Shown: one piece after another, positions 25,102 to 35,688 of the stretch | How the letters are laid out: the number at the start of each line of letters is the position of its first letter | Numbering within the stretch: position 1 is the stretch's first letter | DNA from: Paraplanobispora siamensis | GTDB taxonomy: Bacteria > Actinomycetota > Actinomycetes > Streptosporangiales > Streptosporangiaceae | Assembly (NCBI RefSeq): GCF_016863175.1 | Contig: NZ_BOOJ01000005.1 | Span: forward strand, 25,641-89,640 | Length of the DNA stretch: 64,000 bases | Reading direction: 5' to 3' | The notes under the pieces: generated by a model | Told to the model about the DNA's origin: nothing | Seen by the model: only the letters and a program-made list of their open reading frames with translations | Database searches by the model: none | Made by a program: the position numbers and the translations under genes

Positions 25102-26261
25102 TCCAGCGGGAGTCCCGTCTGGATCAGGAAACCGCCGCCGGGGCCCGGTCCTGCGGTGAACCAGCCGCCGAGGGCGAGCGCCCGCTCCCGCATCCCGACC
25201 AGCCCGTGCCCGCCGGAGTCGTCGCCGGAGGGCCCCGGGCCGTTGTCGGCGATGCGCAGGACCAGCATGTCGGGGCGGTAGGCCACCTCGATGGAGACCC
25301 GGGCCCCCGGAGCGTGGACGCGGACGTTGGTCAGCGCCTCCTGGACGATCCGGTAGGCCGAGACGTCCACGGCCTGCGGCGGCTGGACCGGCTCGCCGAC
25401 CACGTCCAGGTCGACCTCGCCGTCGTGCTGCCCGATCAGCTCGGGAAGCCGCGCCAGCCCCGGTTGCGGCGCGGTCTCCGGAGCGTCCGGGATGTCGGCG
25501 CGGAGCACGCCGAGCAGGCGGCGCATCTCGGTGAGGGTGGACCGGGCGCTCGTCGCGATGTCGGCGAACTCCTGTTTCGCCCGCTCGTCGAGGCCGGGGA
25601 TCGTGTAGGGCGCGGTCTCGGCCTGGACGGCGACCATCGAGATCGAGTGGGCCACGATGTCGTGCATCTCCCGGGCGATCCTGGCCCGCTCGGCCATCGC
25701 CGCCTGCTCCTTCAGGCTCTCCAGCCTGTCGGCTCTCACCTCCTCGACCTCTGTACGGCTCCGCCGTACGTCCGCCAGGAGCGCCGTCGCCGCGATCACG
25801 CCCAGCAGGGCGAGGGCCACGGCCCCCCATTCGCGCAGGTACTCGTACGACCAGAGGTACACGACGGCCGCGACGGCCGCCGCCAGGAGCGCGCCGACAC
25901 CCGCCGTCAGGGTCCAGGCGGCCCTGCGACGGAGTGTGCGCAGGATCGTGTAGAAGGAGAGCACTCCCGAGATCGCGATGGCGACGGAGGGCATGCGCAC
26001 ATCCGCCAGCACCAGCCAGACCGCCCCCGTGAAGGTCAGTGCGACGGCCAGCCACGGCTGGGAGCGGCGGATCGCCAGCGGGGCGGTGGCCAGCACAGCG
26101 GGCGGCAGGGTGGTGATCGAGTGGCCTCCCGCGATGAGCTCCAGGCACGCGGCGACCGCGAGGAAGGCGGCGACGGCGGCGTCGGCGAGCGGTAATGAGG
26201 CGGGGCGCCCGACGCCGAGGGAGGCCAGCCGTTCCTCGGCCCGGCCCAGCTTGATGTCCAT
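25098..26261 (-). CDS. NarL-type sensor histidine kinase
   Basis: The 387-residue kinase has five or six membrane helices in residues 25-170, no large sensory domain, and then a HisKA_3 dimerisation helix with ARIAREMHDIVAHSIS (phospho-His) and a HATPase domain (AYRIVQEALTNVRVHAPGA; DNGPGPSGDDSGGHGLVGMRERA). It pairs with the coupled response regulator. I chose the ATG at 26261 because GGAGGA lies upstream at good spacing; 13 more codons are open. Sensors of this shape often read membrane state or small molecules, but the signal is unknown. Confidence 0.9.
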   Translation of the reverse strand: MDIKLGRAEERLASLGVGRPASLPLADAAVAAFLAVAACLELIAGGHSITTLPPAVLATAPLAIRRSQPWLAVALTFTGAVWLVLADVRMPSVAIAISGVLSFYTILRTLRRRAAWTLTAGVGALLAAAVAAVVYLWSYEYLREWGAVALALLGVIAATALLADVRRSRTEVEEVRADRLESLKEQAAMAERARIAREMHDIVAHSISMVAVQAETAPYTIPGLDERAKQEFADIATSARSTLTEMRRLLGVLRADIPDAPETAPQPGLARLPELIGQHDGEVDLDVVGEPVQPPQAVDVSAYRIVQEALTNVRVHAPGARVSIEVAYRPDMLVLRIADNGPGPSGDDSGGHGLVGMRERALALGGWFTAGPGPGGGFLIQTGLPLE

Positions 26262-26296
26262 GGGGGAATCCTCCGGCGTCGGTGAGTCCGCTGTCG

Positions 26297-26683
26297 TCAC
26301 TCCTGGGAGCGATCTCGCAGGTGGCGGCCCGGCTCTGCGCGGCCCGGCTCTGCGCGGCCCTGGAGCAGGCGCAGGGCCTTCTCCTTCTCGAAGTCCAGCG
26401 CCCGGCGCGGAGCCTGCAGGCGGCCGATCCGCAGGCCGAGATCGCGTACGGCCTGCGCGACCGCGGGCTCGCTCAGCACCCGCAGCGCGAAGGACAGCTC
26501 GCCGGGGGAGATGTCGAAGCGCCGTTCCAGCTCCACGCCCTGGGCCACGGCCGACAGCTCCTCGGGCCCGAACCGGCGGTGCGCCCCCTGCTCCCGGACA
26601 GGGGGGAGCAGGCCCAGCGATTCCCGGTAACGGAGCATTCTGGGAGACATGCCCAGCCGCTTGGCGGCCTCGGTAATCCGCAT
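26297..26683 (-). CDS. MerR-family transcriptional regulator
   Basis: The 128-residue protein starts with a MerR winged helix (MRITEAAKRLGMSPRMLRYRESLGLLPP) followed by a wing and an arginine-rich coiled-coil. The C-terminal effector part is very short and lacks metal-binding cysteines, so it is not a metal sensor of MerR or CueR type. A tandem 15-base duplication near the 3' end encodes GRAEPGRAEPGR. It is divergent from ahcY with a 100-base spacer. TGACA-N6-TGTCA overlaps its own -10 region, suggesting self-control and perhaps control of ahcY (inference). Confidence 0.85.
   Translation of the reverse strand: MRITEAAKRLGMSPRMLRYRESLGLLPPVREQGAHRRFGPEELSAVAQGVELERRFDISPGELSFALRVLSEPAVAQAVRDLGLRIGRLQAPRRALDFEKEKALRLLQGRAEPGRAEPGRHLRDRSQE
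26325..26354. repeat. 15-bp direct duplication in the MerR gene
   Basis: CGGCCCGGCTCTGCG occurs twice head to tail (26325-26339 and 26340-26354). It stays in frame and encodes a repeated Arg-Ala-Glu-Pro-Gly unit near the C-terminus. Confidence 0.85.
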
Positions 26684-26685
26684 TC

Positions 26686-26701
26686 TGACAATCTTATGTC
26701 A
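26686..26701. promoter_or_regulatory. inverted repeat TGACA-N6-TGTCA over the merR start region
   Basis: The perfect five-base arms flank ATCTTA. Read on the minus strand this is a TAAGAT -10 hexamer followed by seven bases and the merR ATG, so the repeat straddles a probable leaderless promoter. It is a good candidate operator for the MerR protein itself. Confidence 0.45.
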
Positions 26702-26783
26702 CTTTACCCCTCCTCGCGGTGCGTCCGCCCTCCGGCCGCGTTTAGACTCGCAGGCGTTGACTTTCCGGTAGAGGGGTAACCAC

Positions 26784-28211
<1,428 letters not shown>

Positions 28212-28262
28212 GTCACCGGGCCACCGATACCGGGTCACCGAGCCGGATCGTTCAGCCTGAAA

Positions 28263-28288
28263 GGCCCCCGCGCGAGCGCGGGGGCCTT
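28263..28288 (+). terminator. GC-rich hairpin terminator after ahcY
   Basis: The perfect ten-base stem GGCCCCCGCG / CGCGGGGGCC has a CGAG loop and is followed by only TT. It separates ahcY from the second AHCY gene, so the paralogue may be expressed mainly by readthrough or from a promoter I cannot see. Confidence 0.75.
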
Positions 28289-28304
28289 CGCGGATCAAGG
28301 GGAG

Positions 28305-29552
28305 ATGTTGGACAGCGCGCTGGTGGAGTCCGGGGAACGGCGGATCGGCTGGGCGGCGCGGGCGATGCCCGTGCTCACCGCGATCGGGGCCCGGTTCGCG
28401 GCCGAGCGGCCGCTGGAGGGGCTGCGCGTGGCCGCGTGCCTGCACGTCACCGCCGAGACCGCGGTGCTCATGGGCGCGCTGAAGGCCGGCGGGGCCGAGA
28501 TCGCGCTGGCCGCCTCCAACCCGCTGTCCACCCAGGACGACGTGGCCGCCGCGCTGGCCGACTACGGGATCGCGGTCCACGCCCGGGCCGGGGTCGACCG
28601 GGACGCCTACTACCGGCACATCCACCAGGCGCTCGACATCGCCCCGGCCGTCGTCCTCGACGACGGCTGCGACCTGGTGAACATCCTGCACACCGAGCGG
28701 ACCGAACTGCTCGACGGGGTCCTCGGGGGCTGCGAGGAGACCACGACCGGCATCATCCGCCTGCGGCAGATGGCCGCCGAGGAGGCCCTGCGCTTCCCGA
28801 TGGTCGCGGTCAACGACACCAGGACCAAGCGGATGTTCGACAACCGGTACGGCACCGGCCAGTCCACGGTCGACGGCATCATGCGCGCCACCAACACCCT
28901 GCTGGCGGGCAAGACGGTGGTGGTCGCGGGCTTCGGCTACTGCGGCAGAGGCGTGGCCGAGCGGGCCAGGGGGCTGGGCGCCCGGGTGGTGGTCACCGAG
29001 ATCGACCCGGTCAAGGCGCTGGACGCCTCGCTGCAGGGCTACGACGTGCGGCCGATGGCCGGTGCGGCCCGGGAGGGGGACGTGTTCGTCACGGTCACCG
29101 GGAACCGCGACGTGATCAGGGGCGAGCACCTGGCCGTGATGAAGGACGGCGCGATCCTGGCCAACGCCGGTCACTTCGACGTCGAGATCGACGTGCGCGC
29201 CCTGGACGAGCTGGCGCAGGCCGTGCACCGCGGGGTCCGCCCGAACACCGACGAGTACGTCCTGGCCGACGGCCGCAGGCTCCTGCTGCTGGCCGAGGGC
29301 CGCCTGGTCAACCTGACGGCCGCCGAGGGCCACCCGGCGGCGGTGATGGACATGTCCTTCTCCGCCCAGGCGCTCGCGGTCGCCTGGCTGGTCCGGGAAC
29401 GGCCGTCGGGGCTGGAGCCCGGGGTCTACGACGTCCCCGAGGAGGTGGACGTCGAGGTGGCCCGCCTGAAGCTGGCCGCCGCCGGGATCGAGGTGGACGA
29501 CCTGACCCCCGAGCAGGAACGCTATCTGCACTCCTGGCGGGCGGGTTCCTGA
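28305..29552 (+). CDS. second adenosylhomocysteinase, short archaeal/Thermotoga-like type
   Basis: This 415-residue paralogue lacks the long insert and the C-terminal KPxxYRY of the neighbouring AHCY. It has the short-type features: [38 protein letters not shown] loop GFGYCGRG (in place of GYGDVGKG) and the ending [12 protein letters not shown]. Enzymes of this subfamily in methanogens can prefer S-inosylhomocysteine; others act on S-adenosylhomocysteine. The active-site Asn-Asp and Lys residues look intact. The ATG is directly behind AAGGGGAG, so the TTG three bases later is a possible true start. Base usage is like its neighbours, so any transfer is old. Confidence 0.88.
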   Translation: MLDSALVESGERRIGWAARAMPVLTAIGARFAAERPLEGLRVAACLHVTAETAVLMGALKAGGAEIALAASNPLSTQDDVAAALADYGIAVHARAGVDRDAYYRHIHQALDIAPAVVLDDGCDLVNILHTERTELLDGVLGGCEETTTGIIRLRQMAAEEALRFPMVAVNDTRTKRMFDNRYGTGQSTVDGIMRATNTLLAGKTVVVAGFGYCGRGVAERARGLGARVVVTEIDPVKALDASLQGYDVRPMAGAAREGDVFVTVTGNRDVIRGEHLAVMKDGAILANAGHFDVEIDVRALDELAQAVHRGVRPNTDEYVLADGRRLLLLAEGRLVNLTAAEGHPAAVMDMSFSAQALAVAWLVRERPSGLEPGVYDVPEEVDVEVARLKLAAAGIEVDDLTPEQERYLHSWRAGS

Positions 29553-29604
29553 CGCGCGCTCCTGAGCGGGCCGGAGGCCCCGAGGCCGTCACAGCATGCT
29601 CCGG

Positions 29605-29642
29605 GACCGTACGGCGTGCTTCCGACCGTACGGCGTGCTTCC
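29605..29642. repeat. 19-bp tandem duplication in intergenic spacer
   Basis: GACCGTACGGCGTGCTTCC occurs twice, followed by a partial third copy to about 29656. It lies between the convergent ends of the second AHCY and the DUF305 gene. Each unit holds the palindrome CCGTACGG. Confidence 0.8.
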
Positions 29643-29700
29643 GGGACCGTACGGCGGACTGAGGGGCACGCCCGGGGTCCCCGAAGTCACGTCCGGCGGG

Positions 29701-30345
29701 TCACATCCCCTCCTGCATGGCGAGCATGCGGCGGATCTCGGCGCTCTGGGTCGAGGTGACGTCGGCGGCGAGCTCCTGGATCGTGATGTGGGAACCGCCG
29801 ATGAAGACCCGCTGGGACATCGCGATCGCGCCCTGATGGTGGGCGATCATCAGCTGGAGGAAGAGCCGGTCGAACTCCTCGCCCGAGGCGGCCTTCAGAG
29901 ACTCCATCTGCTCGGGCGTGGCCATGCCGGGCATGCCCTCGTGGTGGGCGTGGTGGTCGGGCACCCGCTGCCCCTGCTGCTGCAGCCAGGTGGTCATGAA
30001 CTGGATCTCCGGCCCCTGGGCGTCCCGGATGCGCGAGGCGAGGCCCTTCAGCGTGGCCGACCGGGCGCGGGAGGGGGCCAGGACCGCCATGTCGAGGGCC
30101 TGCCGGTGGTGGACGATCATGTCCTGGACGTACTTGACGTCCACGGCGTTGGCGGAGGGGGCGGCCACGATGGTCGCGGCCTCGCTCGGGCTGATCGTCC
30201 TGGCCGCCTCGCCGGGCCGGCCGGGTACGACGATGGGGGCGGTCGACCTGGCGGAGGGGGGCGACTCGGCCTGGGCGCTGCAGGCCGAGAGGAGGGCGAC
30301 GAGGGACAGGACGGAGATGGCCACGGGGATCGGCGCGGCGCGCAC
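29701..30345 (-). CDS. DUF305 family lipoprotein
   Basis: The 214-residue protein starts at a GTG with a strong AAGGAGG upstream. It has a lipoprotein signal peptide (VAISVLSLVALLSAC, lipobox LSAC), so it should be anchored outside the membrane. Two DUF305 repeats follow, each with the hallmark histidines (VQDMIVHHRQALDMAV and LFLQLMIAHHQGAIAMS), plus a His/Met-rich link (DHHAHHEGMPGM) that could bind copper or another metal. The family is ferritin-like and of unknown function. It is divergent from the LVIVD-repeat gene, an association seen in other actinomycetes. The 266-base spacer 30346-30611 should hold both promoters. Confidence 0.88.
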   Translation of the reverse strand: MRAAPIPVAISVLSLVALLSACSAQAESPPSARSTAPIVVPGRPGEAARTISPSEAATIVAAPSANAVDVKYVQDMIVHHRQALDMAVLAPSRARSATLKGLASRIRDAQGPEIQFMTTWLQQQGQRVPDHHAHHEGMPGMATPEQMESLKAASGEEFDRLFLQLMIAHHQGAIAMSQRVFIGGSHITIQELAADVTSTQSAEIRRMLAMQEGM

Positions 30346-30611
30346 CCGGCCTCCTTCACGGGAAAGGGTTCGTGCCTGGCAACCTAACCCGCGGTGATCC
30401 GCCGGGTAAAGACAGCGTTCCCGCCGCCTGTCGTACGGTTCAGGCGGGATGGGGTGACAGGACGCTACACGGTACAACTGCGGATTGTCAGGGTAAAGAT
30501 GTCAAAGTAGATGTTTCTCCTTACACGGTGCCGTCTGGCCGATCTGACTGTCCGGGCTGACAATTTGGATCATTTCCGTGTGCCCTCATCTGCTCTGCCA
30601 GGAGGTCCCGA

Positions 30612-32003
30612 GTGCTCACACCCCGAAGAATCGGCCGGACCTTAATAGTCGCGGCGGCCGCCGCGGTCCTGCTCGCGCCGGCGACCCCGGCCCAGGCCGC
30701 GGACATCCCGCCGAACGACCAGATCGTCACGAGCCCCAACGTCTCCCACGTGACCACGGTGCCCAAGCCCGACGGGCTGACGACCACCATCAACACCGAC
30801 ATCGCCTTCCAGGACGGCTACGCCTACGTCGGCAACTACGGCGGTTTCGCCATCTACGACGTCCGCAAGCCGAAGGAGGCCAAGGTCGTCGGCACCGTCG
30901 TCTGCCCGGGTTCGCAGATGGACGTCTCGGTCTACGGCAACCTGCTGTTCAGCGCCGTGGACTCCTCCCGCAACAACGACTCCTGTGAGAGCACCGCGCA
31001 GCCCGCGTCGGTCAAGGAGTCGTGGGAGGGCGTGCGGATCTTCGACATCAGCGACAAGACCAACCCCAAGTACATCAAGTCCGTCGAGACCAACTGCGGT
31101 TCGCACACCCTGACCCTGGTCCCGGGCAAGGGTTCGGACCGGCGGCGCAACGTCTACCTGTACGTCTCCTCCTACAACCCGAACGCGACCTTCCCCGACT
31201 GCCAGCCGCCGCATGACAAGATCTCCGTCATCAAGGTCCCGCTGAGGAACCCGGCGGAGGCGGCCGTCGCGGCCACTCCGGTGATCTTCCCCGACGGCGG
31301 CAACGAGACCCAGCCGGGCCTGCTGCTGCCCACCAGCGGCTGCCACGACATCACCGTCTACGCCGAGAAGAACATCGCCGCGGGCGCCTGCATGGGCGAC
31401 GGCGTGCTCTTCGACATCTCCGACCGCCTGAACCCGAAGGTGACCGCCCGGGTCACCGACCCGAACTTCGCGTTCTGGCACTCGGCGACGTTCAACAACT
31501 CGGCCACCAAGGTCGTCTTCACCGACGAGCTCGGCGGCGGCAGCGGTGCCACCTGCAACGAGGCCACCGGCCCGAACAGGGGCGCCGACGCCATCTACGA
31601 CATCGTCAAGGGCAAGCTCGTCTTCAAGAGCTACTTCAAGATCCCGCGCTACCAGGCGGACAACGAGAACTGTGTGGCCCACAACGGCTCGCTGATCCCG
31701 GTCAAGGGCAAGGACATCATGGTCCAGGCCTGGTACCAGGGCGGCATCTCGATCTGGGACTTCACCGACTCGTCCAAGCCGAAGGAGATCGGCTACTTCG
31801 AGCGCGGCCCGGAGAGCCTGCCCGGCGGAGGCGGCATCTGGTCGGCCTACTACTACAACGGCTACATCTACGGCAGCGACTTCCACAAGGGATTCGACGT
31901 CGTGAAGATCAACGACCGCCGCACCGACCCGGCCCGGCACGTCCGCGTGGACCGGCTGAACGTGCAGACCCAGGAGTCCTACCACGGCCACCACGGCTGG
32001 TGA
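30612..32003 (+). CDS. secreted LVIVD-repeat (beta-propeller-like) protein
   Basis: The 463-residue protein has a Sec signal peptide (TLIVAAAAAVLLAPATPAQA, cleavage near residue 30). Repeated beta units follow, such as AYVGNYGGFAIYDVRKPKEAKVVGTV and GVRIFDISDKTNPKYIKSVE, which match the LVIVD repeat found in large cell-surface propellers. The GTG has AGGAGGTCCCGA upstream. The C-terminus SYHGHHGW is histidine-rich. No catalytic signature is visible. It is divergent from the metal-binding-looking DUF305 lipoprotein, which hints at a shared extracytoplasmic task (inference). A strong hairpin follows the stop. Confidence 0.88.
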   Translation: MLTPRRIGRTLIVAAAAAVLLAPATPAQAADIPPNDQIVTSPNVSHVTTVPKPDGLTTTINTDIAFQDGYAYVGNYGGFAIYDVRKPKEAKVVGTVVCPGSQMDVSVYGNLLFSAVDSSRNNDSCESTAQPASVKESWEGVRIFDISDKTNPKYIKSVETNCGSHTLTLVPGKGSDRRRNVYLYVSSYNPNATFPDCQPPHDKISVIKVPLRNPAEAAVAATPVIFPDGGNETQPGLLLPTSGCHDITVYAEKNIAAGACMGDGVLFDISDRLNPKVTARVTDPNFAFWHSATFNNSATKVVFTDELGGGSGATCNEATGPNRGADAIYDIVKGKLVFKSYFKIPRYQADNENCVAHNGSLIPVKGKDIMVQAWYQGGISIWDFTDSSKPKEIGYFERGPESLPGGGGIWSAYYYNGYIYGSDFHKGFDVVKINDRRTDPARHVRVDRLNVQTQESYHGHHGW

Positions 32004-32030
32004 CCCCTGAGGAGCGGTAGACCCTGACAG

Positions 32031-32063
32031 AAGGGGGCGGCGGGACCCACCCGCCGCCCCCTT
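32031..32063. terminator. bidirectional hairpin between convergent genes
   Basis: The perfect 14-base stem AAGGGGGCGGCGGG / CCCGCCGCCCCCTT has a five-base loop. It sits between the LVIVD gene and the convergent RDD gene and could stop both transcripts. Confidence 0.8.
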
Positions 32064-32078
32064 CGCGTGTGCGGGGTC

Positions 32079-32993
32079 TCAGACCGGAGGGGCGAAGCCG
32101 CCGGGAGTGGGGCCGGCGCCGTACGACGGAGCCGCGGGGGCGGGGACGGGGGAGCCGCCGTACGGCTGCGCGGGCTGGGGGACGGCGCCGTACGGCTGCG
32201 CGGGCAGGTGGGGGTGTCCCGTCGCGTGGGCGGCCTGCCGGGCGGCGGCGCGGCGCATCAGCCGGTCCAGGTGGCGGCGGCGCCGTTCGGCCAGGACCGC
32301 GGAGAGGTAGGCGTACGGCGGCACGCCGGGCGGCGGGGGCGGGGAGACGTAGGAGGCGGTCTGGGCCGCGATGCGCGTGCCCATCTCCTGCTGCACGGCC
32401 GGGGACAGGTCCTGCAGGCGGGTGAGGTACTGCCGGGCGGTGTGGATGAGCTCGTCCGGCAGCTGGGACAGCTCCAGCGTCGCCGCCCACCCGGCCAGCT
32501 GCGGGGGCATCTGCGGCGGCGGGCCCGCGTTGCGCGGACCGCGCTCGGAGATCACCATCGTCCCGGCGAAGATGTCGCCGAGGCGCTTGCCCTTGGGGGA
32601 GATGAGCGAGCAGATGACGGCCGGGCCGCCGCTGAGCGCGTAGATCTCGACGAAGCCCGTCAGGCCGCGGAAGAGCGCCTGCCGGAACAGCTCGGGACCG
32701 CCGTCGTCGCTGACCACCCGCAGCCCGAGGGCGAGCTTGCCCAGGGTGCGGCCCCGGGTCAGCGTCTCCATCAGCACGGGATAGGCCACGAGCACCAGCA
32801 CCATGAACAGGATCACGAACGCCTCGGCCAGGGAGGAGTCCAGCACCGTGGTCGTGTTCGAGATCAGCAGGAGGGCGCCGATGATCGCCACTGCCTGCAC
32901 GAGGAAGTCGATCAGGAAAGCGGCCACCCGGACCGGGAGCTGCGCGGTCTGAACATCGACGACGATCGCATCACCGGTTACCAGATCGGACAC
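32079..32993 (-). CDS. RDD-family membrane protein with Pro-rich tail
   Basis: The 304-residue protein has the RDD domain in residues 15-150: VRVAAFLIDFLVQAVAI (first helix with Arg and Asp), a second helix VILFMVLVLVAYPVLM, then RGRTLGKLALGLRVV. A cytoplasmic linker and a Pro/Tyr-rich C-terminus (QPYGAVPQPAQPYGG) follow. RDD proteins are small transporters or envelope proteins of unclear substrate. I chose the GTG at 32993 because TAGGGT lies seven bases upstream as a leaderless -10 element; an ATG 87 bases further up would overlap the divergent gene. It is divergent from spoIIM, as in related actinobacteria. Confidence 0.85.
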   Translation of the reverse strand: MSDLVTGDAIVVDVQTAQLPVRVAAFLIDFLVQAVAIIGALLLISNTTTVLDSSLAEAFVILFMVLVLVAYPVLMETLTRGRTLGKLALGLRVVSDDGGPELFRQALFRGLTGFVEIYALSGGPAVICSLISPKGKRLGDIFAGTMVISERGPRNAGPPPQMPPQLAGWAATLELSQLPDELIHTARQYLTRLQDLSPAVQQEMGTRIAAQTASYVSPPPPPGVPPYAYLSAVLAERRRRHLDRLMRRAAARQAAHATGHPHLPAQPYGAVPQPAQPYGGSPVPAPAAPSYGAGPTPGGFAPPV

Positions 32994-33000
32994 ATCATCG

Positions 33001-33075
33001 ACCCTACCGTCCGGCACCGGCTGCACGGATGCCGCGTGGCGGTTTCCGGGGCGCGGACAATAGGCTCGGAATGTG
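33001..33075. promoter_or_regulatory. back-to-back leaderless promoters of the RDD gene and spoIIM
   Basis: On the minus strand TAGGGT (33006-33001) is seven bases from the RDD GTG. On the plus strand TAGGCT (33061-33066) is six bases from the spoIIM GTG. The two promoters share about 60 bases, so a single regulator could act on both. Confidence 0.45.
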
Positions 33076-34065
33076 GACATCGATGCCTTCGTGACCGCCC
33101 ACCAGCCGACGTGGGACCGTCTTGATCAGCTGGTGAAGCGCCGCCGCCATCTCAGCGGGGCGGAGGTCGACGAACTGGTCGAGCTGTACGAGCGGGTCGC
33201 CACGCACCTGTCCATCGCGCGCTCGTCGTCCCGTGACGGGCTGCTGGTCGGCCGGCTGGCCTCCCTGGTGGCCCGGGCCCGCTCGGCCGTCACCGGGGCG
33301 CACGCCCCCCTCTGGCGGGAGGTCGTCCGGTTCTGGACGGTCTCCTTCCCGGTCGTCGCCTACCGGTCCTGGCGCTGGTGGCTGGGCGCGACCCTCGCCT
33401 CGACGGCGATCGCCGTGATCGCCGGGGTGTGGGTGGCGAGCAGCCCCGAGGTCCAGGCGAGCCTGGGCACCCCCGAGGAGATCCGGCAGCTCGTCGAGCA
33501 CGACTTCGCCGACTACTACAGCGAGAACCCCGCGGGCTCCTTCGCCGCGCACGTCTGGCTGAACAACGCCTGGGTCGCGGCGCAGTGCATCGCGTTCTCG
33601 ATCCTGCTGGGCATCCCGATCCTGTACGTCCTGCTGCAGAACGCGCTCAACGTCGGTGTCCTGGGCGGCCTGATGGCCTCGGCGGGCAAGAGCGACATCT
33701 TCTTCGGCCTGATCACCCCGCACGGCCTGCTGGAGCTCACGGCGGTCTTCCTCGCGGCGGGGGCCGGCCTGAAGCTGGGCTGGACCGTGATCGACCCCGG
33801 ACCCCGCCCGCGCGGCCAGGCGCTGGCCGAGCAGGGACGCGCGATCGTCAGCGTGGCGCTGGGCCTGGTCGTCGTCCTGCTCGTCTCCGGCCTGATCGAG
33901 GCGCTGGTCACCCCGTCCCCGCTGCCGACCTGGGCGCGCATCGGCATCGGAGTGCTGGCCGAGGCCGTCTTCCTGACCTATGTCGTGTACTTCGGCCGCC
34001 GGGCGGCCGCGGCCGGCGAGACCGGTGACGTCGAGCGCGCCCCGGACGTCGTCCCGGCCGCCTGA
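33073..34065 (+). CDS. SpoIIM-family membrane protein
   Basis: The 330-residue protein has a cytoplasmic N-terminal helical region of about 90 residues, then five or more membrane helices. The segment NNAWVAAQCIAFSILLGIPILYVLLQNALNVGVLGG and the motif ITPHGLLELTAVFLAAGAGLKLGW are the SpoIIM/DUF95 signature. In Bacillus SpoIIM works with SpoIID and SpoIIP in septal peptidoglycan remodelling. Actinobacterial homologues are longer, lie beside RDD, DUF58 and MoxR genes as here, and have no proven partner. The start is a GTG preceded by a leaderless-type promoter. Confidence 0.9.
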   Translation: MDIDAFVTAHQPTWDRLDQLVKRRRHLSGAEVDELVELYERVATHLSIARSSSRDGLLVGRLASLVARARSAVTGAHAPLWREVVRFWTVSFPVVAYRSWRWWLGATLASTAIAVIAGVWVASSPEVQASLGTPEEIRQLVEHDFADYYSENPAGSFAAHVWLNNAWVAAQCIAFSILLGIPILYVLLQNALNVGVLGGLMASAGKSDIFFGLITPHGLLELTAVFLAAGAGLKLGWTVIDPGPRPRGQALAEQGRAIVSVALGLVVVLLVSGLIEALVTPSPLPTWARIGIGVLAEAVFLTYVVYFGRRAAAAGETGDVERAPDVVPAA

Positions 34066-34145
34066 TGCCCCTGGTGTGATTTGTCTATTTCGTGAGGTCG
34101 CTCGGCTAAAGTCGTTCCACGCTTTCCCCGACCGTGGAGCCCTCC

Positions 34146-35636
34146 GTGACCACCGCTCTGCGCGCCGCCCTCGCCTTCGCCCTGCTCGCCGGCTTCTACG
34201 TGCTGGTGGGGGCCATCCTGGCGGCGGCCGTACTGTTCGACTTCTGGCTGTTCTTCGTCGACTTCCACGCCGGCGGGCTGAAGGTCGCGGTCCTGCTGAC
34301 CTTCGCCGCCGGTGCGCTCGTACGGGCCCTGTGGGTGGCCCGCAGCAGGAGCGGGGAAGGCGACGAGCCCGGCGTGGCCGTCACCCGGGAGCACGAGCCC
34401 GAGCTGTGGCGGACGGTCGAGGAGCTCGCCGCGCGCGTGCGGACCGGCGCCCCCGACGAGATCCGCCTCGTCGCGGAGGTGAACGCCGCGGTCTCCGAGG
34501 ACACCCGGTTCCTGGGGCTGCGGGCGACCCGGCGCCGCATGTACATCGGCCTGCCGCTGGTCGAGACCCTCACGGTCGACGAGATGCGCGCGGTGCTGGG
34601 GCACGAGCTGGGCCACTACAGCGGGGCGCACACCCGCCTCGGCGCGCCCGTCTACCGGGGCAGGACGGCGCTGATCGCGACCGTCCGGGGGCTGGACAAC
34701 CACCCGATCGTCCAGCGGCTGTTCTCCTGGTACGCCAAGCTCTACCTGCGCATCTCGCAGGCCGTCTCCCGCCGCCAGGAGCTGGAGGCCGACGAGTTCG
34801 CGGTGGCGATCGCGGGCCGGGAGGCCGCGGCCGGAGCGCTGCGCAAGGTCCACGCCACGGCGCTGGCCTGGGAGCTGTTCGCGGAGGACTATCTGACGCT
34901 CACCGGGACCGGCGGCAACCGTCCCGCCCGGGTGCTGGAAGGCTTCCGCGCGCTGCTGGGCGACCCGGCCCGGCAGGCCGAGGTCGCCAGGGCGAGCGAG
35001 CGGCCCGAGGAGACCTCGCCCTACGACTCCCATCCCGGTCTGGCCGAGCGGCTCGCGGCGATCGCCCTGCTGCCGGAGCCGGGACACCGGCCCGACCGCC
35101 GGCCGGCGACCGCGCTCCTGGCCGATCCGGAGCGCGCCGCGGCCGCCGTGGAGCAGACCGTCTGGAGCCCCGAGGCGCTGTCCGGCCTGCGGCCGGTGCC
35201 CTGGGAGGAGCTGGTCGAGCGCGGGATGTACGCCGTCCGCAACGGTGAGGCGCTGCACGACCTGGCCGCCGCCGGCCAGCGGGTCATGGGGGCCCCGCGG
35301 CCCTACCTGGACGCCGCCTTCGAGGCGCTGGCCCGCGGCCGGCACGCCGACCTGGAGGCCGAGCTGCTGCGGCTCGGCTGGAACCGCTCGGACACGCTGC
35401 TGGCGGGCGTGCTGGGACAGGCGCTGGAGGCCGTGCTGGTCCAGCACGGGCAGGCCCGGTGGACGCTCTCCTGGTCCGGCCCGGCCCGGCTGCTGTTCGA
35501 CGACGGCGAGGAGGTCCTGGTGAAGGAGTACGCGGCCAAGGTCGTCGCCGACCCCCTGGGCGTGCCGGGCATGCGGCAGTGGCTGGCCGGCCTGGGCGTG
35601 GCCCCCGACTACGTCCCCGTCCCCGCCCCCGCCTGA
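34146..35636 (+). CDS. M48-family membrane metalloprotease
   Basis: The protein of about 496 residues has two N-terminal membrane helices (LAFALLAGFYVLVGAILAAAVLFDFWLFFV and VAVLLTFAAGALVRAL). The zinc motif HELGH is at residues 153-157 and the third ligand lies in RQELEADEFAV, the HtpX/Ste24 arrangement. The C-terminal 200 residues are helical and not recognisable. M48 proteases take part in membrane protein quality control. I chose the GTG at 34146 because GGAG lies six bases before it; a GTG at 34134 is possible. The gene lies between SpoIIM and the convergent DUF58 operon. Confidence 0.85.
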   Translation: MTTALRAALAFALLAGFYVLVGAILAAAVLFDFWLFFVDFHAGGLKVAVLLTFAAGALVRALWVARSRSGEGDEPGVAVTREHEPELWRTVEELAARVRTGAPDEIRLVAEVNAAVSEDTRFLGLRATRRRMYIGLPLVETLTVDEMRAVLGHELGHYSGAHTRLGAPVYRGRTALIATVRGLDNHPIVQRLFSWYAKLYLRISQAVSRRQELEADEFAVAIAGREAAAGALRKVHATALAWELFAEDYLTLTGTGGNRPARVLEGFRALLGDPARQAEVARASERPEETSPYDSHPGLAERLAAIALLPEPGHRPDRRPATALLADPERAAAAVEQTVWSPEALSGLRPVPWEELVERGMYAVRNGEALHDLAAAGQRVMGAPRPYLDAAFEALARGRHADLEAELLRLGWNRSDTLLAGVLGQALEAVLVQHGQARWTLSWSGPARLLFDDGEEVLVKEYAAKVVADPLGVPGMRQWLAGLGVAPDYVPVPAPA

Positions 35637-35688
35637 CGGCACCGTACGGCCCGGCGGTCCCGTGGGGCGGTCATGCGCACGGGCTCCG

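Noticed and set aside
26702..26783. Possible SAH riboswitch before ahcY
   Set aside because: The spacer is only about 100 bases and mostly promoter. I could not find the conserved pairing elements or core bases of that riboswitch.
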